This document shows positions 1-5,371 of a stretch of DNA of 9,862 bases, in pieces. Within the stretch, counting starts at the first letter, position 1. Each line of letters opens with the position of its first letter. Under the pieces are notes generated by a model, which searched no databases, had not been told where the DNA came from, and saw only the letters and a program-made list of their open reading frames with translations. Source of the DNA: Maribacter sp. (GTDB taxonomy: Bacteria > Bacteroidota > Bacteroidia > Flavobacteriales > Flavobacteriaceae); NCBI GenBank assembly GCA_013001935.1, contig JABDKZ010000046.1:1-9862 (forward strand), read 5' to 3'. The position numbers and the translations under genes were made by a program.

Positions 1-1124
1 GCCAAATCACTATTTATAGGATTAGAACTATAGGTATACCCAATACGTAATGGTAATTTATCTACCCCTTTATACTGTAATCCCGCAGAAATAATCGAGA
101 TATTTTCCCATCCAAACCCTTGTACTGATCCTGTTGGGAATCCTGTAAATGGTCCACTATCGGCTATGGTCCATCCACTTGCTTTAAATCCTTCCGTATT
201 TTCATAATCTACCATTCTATAATCCAATGCTAAATCAATGGCATCAGTAGAATAACCTAGACCAAATGATAAAATTGCAGGGTAGTCCATTTGGAATTGC
301 ACTTCAGGAGCAGCTGAACCGTCCAAGTATTTACTATCGAATTTAAACTTGCTGAATTTTTGAGCGGTTTTATAAGAAGCACCGGCCTTAAAACCAGTTT
401 GTGAATCAAAGAACAAACCAAATTGGGCACCAAAGCCAGTTGCAGAGGCCTTATCGCTTACAGGATAGCCTAAAGTTTGGCTAGGCGTGGCCAAGGGGTT
501 AGGTGCTAATTCCAAAGCTCCATAATTAAAAGTAGGCTGTACCCCAATTGAAAACTTATCTGATAATTCATAAGCCCAGCTAAACCCTACTTGCAATAAC
601 ATATAATCAGATTCCACACGGCCAAATCCCATGGCTGCTTGTGGGTAATTAATTGGATTTGAATTCACTGTTGGATTGAAACTTGCACTTAACGGGTTAT
701 TTGCCTCTTCAGGGAAGGTAACACCAAACCCACTGATACCAAAAGCTGAAGCACCAAAGGTATGCTTACTACCTTCTTTACCCCAAACCATGGCCAATGC
801 TGGTAAAGGCGATACACCTCTATCATCTTTGGTTATACCACTAACTCCAGGAGCACCAGGCCCTAACATACCAGCTGGTAATGAGGAGGACAATTCAGGA
901 GATGAAAAGAATAAACCTATATCGAACTTTAAGATTTTATCATCAAAAGTCGATATGGCCGCAGGGTTCCATTGTAGTGCACCGGAAATATCCAAGGGTT
1001 GTGCGGTTGCAGCACCACCCATTGACATATTAACGGCTCCAACGCCCTGCATAATGTGACCTGACTGCGCTAAAGCAGCGGTTGCAAAGATTAAAAACGA
1101 CAAATTAAGAATTGATTTTCTCAT
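1..1124 (-). CDS. OmpP1/FadL/TodX-family outer-membrane channel (3' end cut by window edge)
   Basis: Reading leftward from an ATG at 1124-1122 the frame stays open to position 1, giving about 374 residues; FadL-family proteins are usually 400-500, so the C-terminal strands lie outside the window. The N-terminus is a clear Sec signal peptide: basic MRK, a hydrophobic core, and an ALA|QS cleavage site near residue 19. The mature start (GHIMQGVGAVNMSMGGA) and the following ISGALQWNPAA stretch match the hatch/N-terminal region of FadL-type channels. The rest has alternating aromatic/polar beta-strand character (for example LRIGYTYSSNPIN just before the edge). Family members form 14-strand barrels that pass hydrophobic compounds across the outer membrane; the substrate here cannot be read from sequence. 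It is divergent from the sulfur operon and shares its control region. Family assignment is strong, substrate unknown. Confidence 0.88.
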   Translation of the reverse strand, partial: MRKSILNLSFLIFATAALAQSGHIMQGVGAVNMSMGGAATAQPLDISGALQWNPAAISTFDDKILKFDIGLFFSSPELSSSLPAGMLGPGAPGVSGITKDDRGVSPLPALAMVWGKEGSKHTFGASAFGISGFGVTFPEEANNPLSASFNPTVNSNPINYPQAAMGFGRVESDYMLLQVGFSWAYELSDKFSIGVQPTFNYGALELAPNPLATPSQTLGYPVSDKASATGFGAQFGLFFDSQTGFKAGASYKTAQKFSKFKFDSKYLDGSAAPEVQFQMDYPAILSFGLGYSTDAIDLALDYRMVDYENTEGFKASGWTIADSGPFTGFPTGSVQGFGWENISIISAGLQYKGVDKLPLRIGYTYSSNPINSDL

Positions 1125-1215
1125 GATTATTGAGTTTTATAATTTAAGAAGCCAAAACCTTATATATGGAATGTCCAGGCTTCCTTAATAATTAATTGAA
1201 TACTTAAATTCACTC

Positions 1216-1223
1216 CAAAATTA
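1216..1223 (-). promoter_or_regulatory. Predicted -7 box of the fadL-like gene (TAATTTTG)
   Basis: On the minus strand this reads TAATTTTG, an exact fit to the Bacteroidota primary sigma -7 consensus TAnnTTTG. Transcription would start near 1211, giving a leader of about 87 nt before the ATG at 1124. There is no TTTG-type -33 element at the usual distance. Instead a dyad is centred 29.5 bp upstream of the first base of the box, about -41.5 from the inferred start, as in class II Crp/Fnr activation. The start site is inferred, not seen. Confidence 0.5.
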
Positions 1224-1244
1224 TTGCTGAAAAAAATGAAGATT

Positions 1245-1260
1245 TATGACAAATGTCATA
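1245..1260. promoter_or_regulatory. Operator dyad 1, TATGACA-AA-TGTCATA (Crp/Fnr-type)
   Basis: A perfect 7-2-7 inverted repeat centred at 1252.5. Written as ATGAC-N4-GTCAT it keeps the TGA of the FNR half-site TTGAT-N4-ATCAA in register, so a Crp/Fnr-superfamily regulator is the most likely binder. Its centre is 29.5 bp upstream of the fadL-side -7 box. The identity of the regulator is inferred; none is encoded in the window. Confidence 0.65.
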
Positions 1261-1364
1261 GTTATTATTTTGAAATGACCTATGTGCGGAAACTGTTGAT
1301 ATTTATTGGATTTTATAGATTAAAAAAATCGTAAATAATTGTTTATCAGATTACTAGAAAATAA

Positions 1365-1388
1365 TTTTTGTAACAAATGTTACAAAAA
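1365..1388. promoter_or_regulatory. Operator dyad 2, perfect 11-2-11 inverted repeat (Crp/Fnr-type)
   Basis: The left arm is TTTTTGTAACA, the spacer AA, and the right arm its exact reverse complement, making a 24-bp dyad centred at 1376.5. The core ACAAATGT is the same as in the two flanking sites, but the outer part is GTAAC/GTTAC instead of ATGAC/GTCAT. It sits 31 bp, about three helical turns, from dyad 3, which would place two bound dimers on the same DNA face. It has no T-tract in terminator position and lies upstream of the promoter, so it is read as an operator. Confidence 0.65.
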
Positions 1389-1398
1389 GTTGGTGATA

Positions 1399-1416
1399 AT
1401 ATGACAAATGTCATAT
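1399..1416. promoter_or_regulatory. Operator dyad 3, ATATGACA-AA-TGTCATAT (Crp/Fnr-type)
   Basis: A perfect 8-2-8 inverted repeat centred at 1407.5 that contains the entire 16-bp sequence of dyad 1. Its centre is 29.5 bp upstream of the first base of the TAATTTTA box at 1437, the same spacing as dyad 1 to its own box. This placement predicts activation of the sulfur operon from about -41.5. Confidence 0.65.
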
Positions 1417-1436
1417 AATACCCATGCGTATCGGGA

Positions 1437-1444
1437 TAATTTTA
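1437..1444 (+). promoter_or_regulatory. Predicted -7 box of the sulfur operon (TAATTTTA)
   Basis: It matches seven of eight positions of TAnnTTTG and is identical to the opposing box at 1223-1216 in its first seven bases. The inferred start is near 1449, giving a leader of about 56 nt before the ATG at 1505. No -33 TTTG motif is at the right distance, consistent with an activator-dependent promoter. A TATAAT at 1414-1419 is an alternative -10 but overlaps the operator and is not the Bacteroidota type. Confidence 0.45.
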
Positions 1445-1504
1445 CACCAGGAAATTCGAAGTTTGACAAATGCTCATATTTCGTCCTTAAACTTAAATAC
1501 TACA

Positions 1505-2761
1505 ATGAAAAATCTTTTAATATTAGGAGCAGGTACTTCCGGAACCATGATGGCAAACCACTTGGTCAAGAAACTTCCAAAAAAAGAGTGGGCAATAACC
1601 ATTGTTGATCAATACAAAACCCATTATTACCAACCAGGTTTTTTATTTCTCCCTTTTGATATCTATTCGGAAGAACAGGTGAAAAAAACGGGGAAAAAAT
1701 TTATACCCAAAGGTGTAAATTATATACAGAAAAAAATAGAACAAATATTCCCTGAGGAGAATAAGGTGGCGTTGGAAGATGAAACAGTGCACTATGATAT
1801 TTTGATTGTGGCAACAGGGTCAAAAATCGCTCCCGATGAGACCGAAGATTTATTAGGTCCATTATGGCACAAGGATATCTTTGATTTTTATACATATGAA
1901 GGAGCCTTGGCGCTACGCAATAAACTACGCGATTGGGAAGGCGGAAAATTGGTGGTGCATATTACCGAAATGCCCATTAAATGTCCCGTGGCACCCTTGG
2001 AATTTGCGTTTTTAGCAGATTCCTATTTCCATAAAAAAGGAATGAGGGACAAAGTTGAAATTACCTATGTGACTCCATTATCAGGAGCATTTACGAAACC
2101 AACCTGTACTACGGCATTGACCTATCTTCTGGACGAAAAGGATATAAAAATTGAAACCGATTTTGCCATTGAGCGTGTAGATAATGAAAACAAGCAAATA
2201 ATCGACTATGCAGATACAACTGTACCGTTTGATTTATTGGTGACCGTACCCACCAATATGGGAGATGAAGTCATTGAAAGATCTGGTATGGGAGATGACT
2301 TGAACTTCATTCCCACGCATAAACATACCTTACAGTCAAAAGAACATGATAATGTTTTTGTCATAGGGGATGCAACAAACGTACCAGCATCAAAAGCTGG
2401 ATCTGTTGCCCATTTTCAAGCTGAGACCTTAACAGATAACATTATCCTTTTTACAAAAGGCTATAAACTCAAAGAGGAATTTGACGGTCATGCCAACTGT
2501 TTTATAGAAACAGGTAAAAACAAAGCCCTATTAATAGATTTCAATTATGATCAGGAACCAGTTCATGGTACCTTCCCCTTTGCGGGTATTGGACCTTTAA
2601 AATTGCTGAAGGAGAGTATTTTTAACCACTGGGGAAAATTGGCTTTTCGATGGATCTATTGGAATATGTTATTAAAGGGGATCGCAATACCCTTTGTTTC
2701 AAGAAACATGAGTTTTAAAGGAAAGGTTTTTGATATTAAAGCAGAAAAACAACACGTATAA
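1505..2761 (+). CDS. SQR-like FAD-dependent sulfide:quinone oxidoreductase family protein
   Basis: The 418-residue protein starts with MKNLLILGAGTSG, a Rossmann FAD-binding motif (GAGTSG at residues 8-13). The ATG at 1505 is chosen because it puts this motif at the usual distance from the N-terminus; a longer frame from 1424 adds 27 unrelated residues across the promoter. Further family marks are HYYQPGFLFLPF (about residues 40-51), LIVATGS (about 100-106), IKCPVAPLEF (159-168) and the second FAD motif GDATNVPASKAGSVAHFQ (288-305). A C-terminal aromatic/amphipathic segment (WGKLAFRWIYWNMLLKG) resembles the membrane-binding tail of SQRs. The cysteines are Cys160, Cys201 and Cys332; 160 and 332 are at plausible positions for the redox pair. 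SQRs oxidise sulfide to sulfane sulfur and reduce quinone at the cytoplasmic membrane face. Substrate is inferred; the neighbours TusE and DsrE support a persulfide product. First gene of the operon, 25 bp before tusE. Confidence 0.8.
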   Translation: MKNLLILGAGTSGTMMANHLVKKLPKKEWAITIVDQYKTHYYQPGFLFLPFDIYSEEQVKKTGKKFIPKGVNYIQKKIEQIFPEENKVALEDETVHYDILIVATGSKIAPDETEDLLGPLWHKDIFDFYTYEGALALRNKLRDWEGGKLVVHITEMPIKCPVAPLEFAFLADSYFHKKGMRDKVEITYVTPLSGAFTKPTCTTALTYLLDEKDIKIETDFAIERVDNENKQIIDYADTTVPFDLLVTVPTNMGDEVIERSGMGDDLNFIPTHKHTLQSKEHDNVFVIGDATNVPASKAGSVAHFQAETLTDNIILFTKGYKLKEEFDGHANCFIETGKNKALLIDFNYDQEPVHGTFPFAGIGPLKLLKESIFNHWGKLAFRWIYWNMLLKGIAIPFVSRNMSFKGKVFDIKAEKQHV

Positions 2762-2786
2762 ATTAAAATAAATAAATAAAACAATT

Positions 2787-3095
2787 ATGGATTTAACGAT
2801 AGCAGGAATTAGATTGGATGTTACCGAAGAAGGGTATTTGACGGATGTATCCCAATGGAATGAAGAAATAGCCAAGGAAATAGCCCAAAAAGAAGACATT
2901 GAATTAACTGATAAGCATTGGGAAGTAATTTCCTGGATTCAGGAACAGGTTAAAAATGAAGTAGCCCTATCAATAAGAGGGATTAAAAAAAGTGGGGTGC
3001 TGAATATTAAAGAGTTCTATGCACTTTTTCCAGGGGGACCACTAAAAAAAGCAACAAAGATTGCCGGTGTTCCAAAACCTAAAAGCTGCATCTAA
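2787..3095 (+). CDS. tusE: TusE/DsrC-family sulfur relay protein, single-cysteine type
   Basis: The 102-residue protein has the full DsrC/TusE layout: an N-terminal IRLDVTEEGYL segment, DVSQWNEEIAKEIAQ, ELTDKHWEVISWIQEQ (about residues 51-66), and the flexible C-terminal arm PGGPLKKATKIAGVPKPKSCI. The penultimate Cys101 corresponds to the persulfide-carrying CysA. The position of CysB, 11 residues earlier in true DsrC (ACKIAG), is Thr90 here (ATKIAG). So it can carry a persulfide but cannot form the CysA-CysB disulfide or trisulfide used with DsrAB. This is the TusE-like state, which in E. coli passes sulfur in tRNA 2-thiouridine synthesis. Placement between an SQR-like and a DsrE-like gene suggests a role in sulfane-sulfur relay instead of, or besides, tRNA thiolation. 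The next gene starts 32 bp downstream. Confidence 0.88.
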   Translation: MDLTIAGIRLDVTEEGYLTDVSQWNEEIAKEIAQKEDIELTDKHWEVISWIQEQVKNEVALSIRGIKKSGVLNIKEFYALFPGGPLKKATKIAGVPKPKSCI

Positions 3096-3127
3096 ATAAA
3101 AATTAATCTTGATTAAAATTAAAGATC

Positions 3128-3604
3128 ATGGGAAAAACAAAAGTTAAAAAAATGCTTTTCATTTTATCAAAAGCTACATTAGAAAATGTGTATGCCGCTT
3201 TTGTGATGGCAAATGGAGCAAGAATGGAAGGAATTGAATCGGAAATATTCTTTACCTTTTTTGGATTGGAAGCTATTCAGAAGAAAAAACTCGAGCATTT
3301 ACATGTTGCAACTGTGGGTAACCCTGCAATGCATATGCCTACGATGTTAGGCGGATTACCAGGAGTGGAAGCATTGGCAACGAAGATGATGAAAAGAGAA
3401 ATGGAAAAGCTGGACATGCCACCGGTAGGGGAGTTTTTAGAAATATTATCCGACTCAGGATGTAAATTATGGGGATGTAAACTGGCAATAGATATGTTCC
3501 ACTTGGAACGCAAAGATTTGATTGAAGAATTAGATGGTATACTTACCATAGGTGACTTTTATAGTCGGGCCGATGAAGATGGCACACACCTTCTCTTTAT
3601 CTAA
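3128..3604 (+). CDS. DsrE-family (DsrE/DsrF/DrsH-like, DsrE2-type) sulfurtransferase
   Basis: The 158-residue protein shows the DsrE-like alpha/beta fold pattern: beta-strand KKMLFILSKATLENVYAAFVMANGA at the N-terminus, then EIFFTFFGLEAI, and DSGCKLWGCKLAIDMFHLERKDLI. The last matches the cysteine-bearing motif of DsrE2-type proteins (family pattern approximately YACxMSMDVMGI). Its only cysteines are Cys112 and Cys117, a C-x4-C pair; the second aligns with the motif cysteine as I read it. A methionine-rich stretch lies around residues 68-97. No membrane segment is convincing, unlike some DsrE2 proteins. DsrE-family proteins carry persulfide sulfur and hand it to TusA or DsrC/TusE partners; the tusE neighbour fits that job. 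Met9 (3152) is a possible alternative start. It ends about 20 bp before the terminator hairpin. Confidence 0.8.
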   Translation: MGKTKVKKMLFILSKATLENVYAAFVMANGARMEGIESEIFFTFFGLEAIQKKKLEHLHVATVGNPAMHMPTMLGGLPGVEALATKMMKREMEKLDMPPVGEFLEILSDSGCKLWGCKLAIDMFHLERKDLIEELDGILTIGDFYSRADEDGTHLLFI

Positions 3605-3750
3605 TTTTACTTTCTGTAAAAAGCTAAAAGGAGGCCTCGGCCTCCTTTTTTTTGAAATCATTTATTGAAACCAAACTCTATTCCCACCTATAGGAAAGGT
3701 AATGGGAACCTTTATTACTCCCACTTCAGTTTAAAAATGCTAAAGTAAAT
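3605..3750. other. Convergent intergenic region between sulfur and hydrogenase operons
   Basis: These 146 bp separate the two convergent stop codons. Besides the strong terminator, a weaker imperfect inverted repeat lies at 3681-3708: TTCCCA-CCT pairs with AGG-taa-TGGGAA, with three bulged bases. It has no T-tract on either strand and would fold at the 3' end of the hydrogenase message. No coding potential seen. Confidence 0.5.
3626..3653 (+). terminator. Intrinsic terminator of the sulfur operon, possibly bidirectional
   Basis: AAAAGGAGGCC (3626-3636) pairs with GGCCTCCTTTT (3639-3649); closing at the inner CC/GG leaves a small loop. The downstream arm runs into eight T residues (3646-3653). 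It lies 22 bp after the DsrE-family stop codon. Because the stem also starts with an A-run, it could stop the convergent hydrogenase transcript too, though its T-tract is only four long on that strand. Confidence 0.9.
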
Positions 3751-4011
3751 CTAATTTGTATCCGGAAAATCGAGTTCATCCAGCTCATTCAATTGCCGTA
3801 AAATGGCGAAGGTTTTCTTTGCCTCCTCTTCATCTACCACACTAATGGCCGCTCCTACGTGAACCAGGACATAATCATTGACCTTGGCCTCAGGAACCAA
3901 TGTTAAACTAACTTTCTTTACAACACCATCAAATGACACTTTACCCACACGAAATGTTTCGTCTAGTTGCGAAGTAATTTCAATTAATTTTCCAGGAATC
4001 GATAGGCACAT
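3751..4011 (-). CDS. hypC: HypC/HybG/HupF-family hydrogenase maturation chaperone
   Basis: The 86-residue protein begins MCLSIPGKLIEI, the hallmark HypC N-terminus; Cys2, exposed after removal of the initiator methionine, binds the Fe(CN)2CO unit with HypD and then the large-subunit precursor. The beta-barrel core follows (VSFDGVVKKVSLTLVPEAKVNDYVLVHVGAAISVVDEEEA), including the conserved DYVLVHVG segment whose His is a family residue. The length is typical. It is the last gene of the hydrogenase operon, 22 bp after hypB, and is probably dedicated to the HoxH encoded upstream. The acidic tail after about residue 75 is variable in the family. Confidence 0.95.
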   Translation of the reverse strand: MCLSIPGKLIEITSQLDETFRVGKVSFDGVVKKVSLTLVPEAKVNDYVLVHVGAAISVVDEEEAKKTFAILRQLNELDELDFPDTN

Positions 4012-4033
4012 CTAGAAACTCTTTTTATAATTG

Positions 4034-4900
4034 TTATTCTGATTTGCAGTTTTCCCTAAGCCATTTGTACCACCCTTCCAATCCTTTTCCCTTGGTGGCC
4101 GAAATTTCAAAAAACTGCAATTTTGGATTGACCTTTAGAGCGTTTGCCTTCAGTTCTTCCAAATCAATATCCAAATAGGGTAATAAATCAATTTTATTGA
4201 TGATACAAATATCCGAACTATAAAACATATCGGGATATTTTATAGGTTTATCAACTCCCTCGGTCGTACTGATGATGACCACCCTTTTTGATTCGCCCAA
4301 ATTAAACATGGACGGGCAAACCAAGTTCCCAACATTTTCAATCATCAATACCGAGTTATCCTTGGGTTCCAATTTTTTAACGGCTTCATAGACCATGTCG
4401 CTTTCCAAATGGCATCCCTTGCCCGTATTTATCTGTATCACGGGGATCTCGATGGCCGCAATGCGCTCGGCATCGTTCAAAGTTTGCTGATCCCCTTCAA
4501 TGACATAAAACGGAATCTCATCTTTCAAATCCTGTAAAGTGCGCTCCAATATAGCGGTTTTGCCCGAACCTGGTGAACTTACCAAGTTAAGGGCAAAAAC
4601 ATGCTTCGCCTCAAAATAACCTCGATTGCGTGCAGCCATAATTTCATTGTGCTGCAAAATATCTTGCTCTACCTCTAAAACGGTTTTATGATGGTGGTCA
4701 TGCTCGTGTGAGTGACCGTGGCCATGATCATGTTCGTGATGGTGATGGTGATGCTCATGTGCGTGTGAGTGACCGTGGCCATGATCATGGTCGTGATGGT
4801 GATGATGGTCATGTACCAAGTGGTCATGACCCTTATTTTCTAAAGGACTTAAAATTCGAACACCGTTCTCATCACTTCCACAACCGCAGGTACCACACAT
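4034..4900 (-). CDS. hypB: HypB, nickel-binding GTPase for hydrogenase maturation with His-rich region
   Basis: The 288-residue protein starts MCGTCGCG, the CxxCGC high-affinity nickel site (Cys2, Cys5, Cys7). A histidine-rich region follows at residues 25-71, with 29 His in 47 positions, probably for nickel storage. The G domain has the P-loop SPGSGKT (109-115), EGDQQT (135-140), the interdomain metal site Cys163-His164 in GKGCHLESD, ENVGNLVCP (188-196, with Cys195) and NKID (235-238) for guanine recognition. HypB with HypA inserts Ni into the large-subunit precursor using GTP hydrolysis. HypA is absent from the window. The start ATG at 4900 is fixed by the CxxCGC motif. It lies 12 bp after the protease gene and is followed by hypC. 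Confidence 0.97.
   Translation of the reverse strand: MCGTCGCGSDENGVRILSPLENKGHDHLVHDHHHHHDHDHGHGHSHAHEHHHHHHEHDHGHGHSHEHDHHHKTVLEVEQDILQHNEIMAARNRGYFEAKHVFALNLVSSPGSGKTAILERTLQDLKDEIPFYVIEGDQQTLNDAERIAAIEIPVIQINTGKGCHLESDMVYEAVKKLEPKDNSVLMIENVGNLVCPSMFNLGESKRVVIISTTEGVDKPIKYPDMFYSSDICIINKIDLLPYLDIDLEELKANALKVNPKLQFFEISATKGKGLEGWYKWLRENCKSE
4705..4804 (-). repeat. In-frame direct duplication coding the His-rich region of HypB
   Basis: Segments 4705-4747 and 4762-4804 are 43-bp direct repeats with a single mismatch (4733 versus 4790), offset by 57 bp, or exactly 19 codons. They encode two copies of a motif close to HDHGHGHSH flanked by His runs. The near-identity at nucleotide level points to recent expansion or gene-conversion-like homogenisation of the nickel-binding tract. 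Confidence 0.85.
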
Positions 4901-4912
4901 ATTCTCTATATT

Positions 4913-5371
4913 TTAAGTTACTAAATTAAGTGTTTTATCATTAAAAAATTCCAGTGCTTGGGATAGGTTTTCTTTTGCCTTATCGGATAGACCGATTTTT
5001 AATTCAAATCGTAAGCCAGAAATACCTAAAATATACGATTTGGGTAATTTGTCATATATGCTTTTTGACAGGTACAATACAGTTCCCGGGTCCAATTCAT
5101 GGGAAGTGAAACTATGGGTTGCAATGGGGTGGCCATCACCCCATGTGAACCCTTTGTCAAACTGTTCTTTGTGCGCATCAATAAAGTAAACTACATCATA
5201 ACGCGAAATAAGTTCAGCATCTTCCACCTGCAGTTGATATTTGTATTCATAGTCATAATTAGCGGGTAAGTTTTCTTTTATTTCATCAATAAAAGTCCAA
5301 CCTAGAGCATCATCTTCTCGTCCGCAATTGCCTATGCCAAGAATCAATATTTTATTGTCGTATTCTTTCAT
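4913..5371 (-). CDS. hoxW: [NiFe]-hydrogenase large-subunit maturation endopeptidase (HoxW/HyaD-like)
   Basis: The 152-residue protein begins KILILGIGNCGREDDALGW, fitting the GxGNxxRxDDxxG start of HycI/HyaD-type proteases. The acidic pair near residues 20-21 supplies the first nickel-probing ligand. Further expected ligands are Asp in VVYFIDAH (about residue 63) and a His in ATHSFTSHELDPGTVLYL, which matches the family's His-x-LxPG-type motif. These enzymes cut the C-terminal extension of the large subunit once Ni is in place. Its start overlaps the hoxH stop by 20 bp, which argues that HoxH is its substrate and that the two are translationally coupled. The symbol hoxW is by context and motif style; a general hyaD/hycI label would also fit. 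Confidence 0.88.
   Translation of the reverse strand: MKEYDNKILILGIGNCGREDDALGWTFIDEIKENLPANYDYEYKYQLQVEDAELISRYDVVYFIDAHKEQFDKGFTWGDGHPIATHSFTSHELDPGTVLYLSKSIYDKLPKSYILGISGLRFELKIGLSDKAKENLSQALEFFNDKTLNLVT

Larger units (their letters stand above)
1125..1504. promoter_or_regulatory. Divergent control region between fadL-like gene and sulfur operon
   Basis: This 380-bp non-coding stretch is very AT-rich. It holds three inverted repeats with a common ACAAATGT core (1245-1260, 1365-1388, 1399-1416) and two Bacteroidota-type -7 boxes facing outward. No open frame here looks real: the in-frame ATG at 1424 upstream of the flavoprotein falls inside the promoter and adds residues unlike the family. 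The stretch between about 1270 and 1360 shows nothing I can name beyond A/T tracts. Confidence 0.75.

Noticed and set aside
676..1059. Plus-strand open frame of 127 codons
   Set aside because: It is antisense to the FadL-family gene, whose signal peptide and motifs are unmistakable; the frame has no recognisable domain.
1414..1419. TATAAT as an E. coli-like -10 box
   Set aside because: It overlaps the operator dyad and has no partner -35; the TAATTTTA box at 1437 fits Bacteroidota promoters and mirrors the opposite promoter.
1424..1504. In-frame ATG at 1424 that would extend the SQR-like protein by 27 residues
   Set aside because: The extension covers the predicted -7 box and start site, and it puts residues unlike the family before the FAD motif, which normally sits at the very N-terminus.
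3681..3708. Imperfect inverted repeat as a second terminator for the hydrogenase operon
   Set aside because: The stem is bulged and no T-tract follows on the minus strand; the strong hairpin at 3626-3653 is the better candidate.
4705..4804. Direct repeats that could suggest a CRISPR or minisatellite array
   Set aside because: There are only two copies, in frame within hypB, without unique spacers of regular size; they are explained by the His-rich protein tract.
4708..4929. Plus-strand frame rich in Arg-Gly-His-Asp repeats
   Set aside because: It is the antisense reading of the histidine-rich part of hypB; the repeats come from the GTG/CAT codon pattern.
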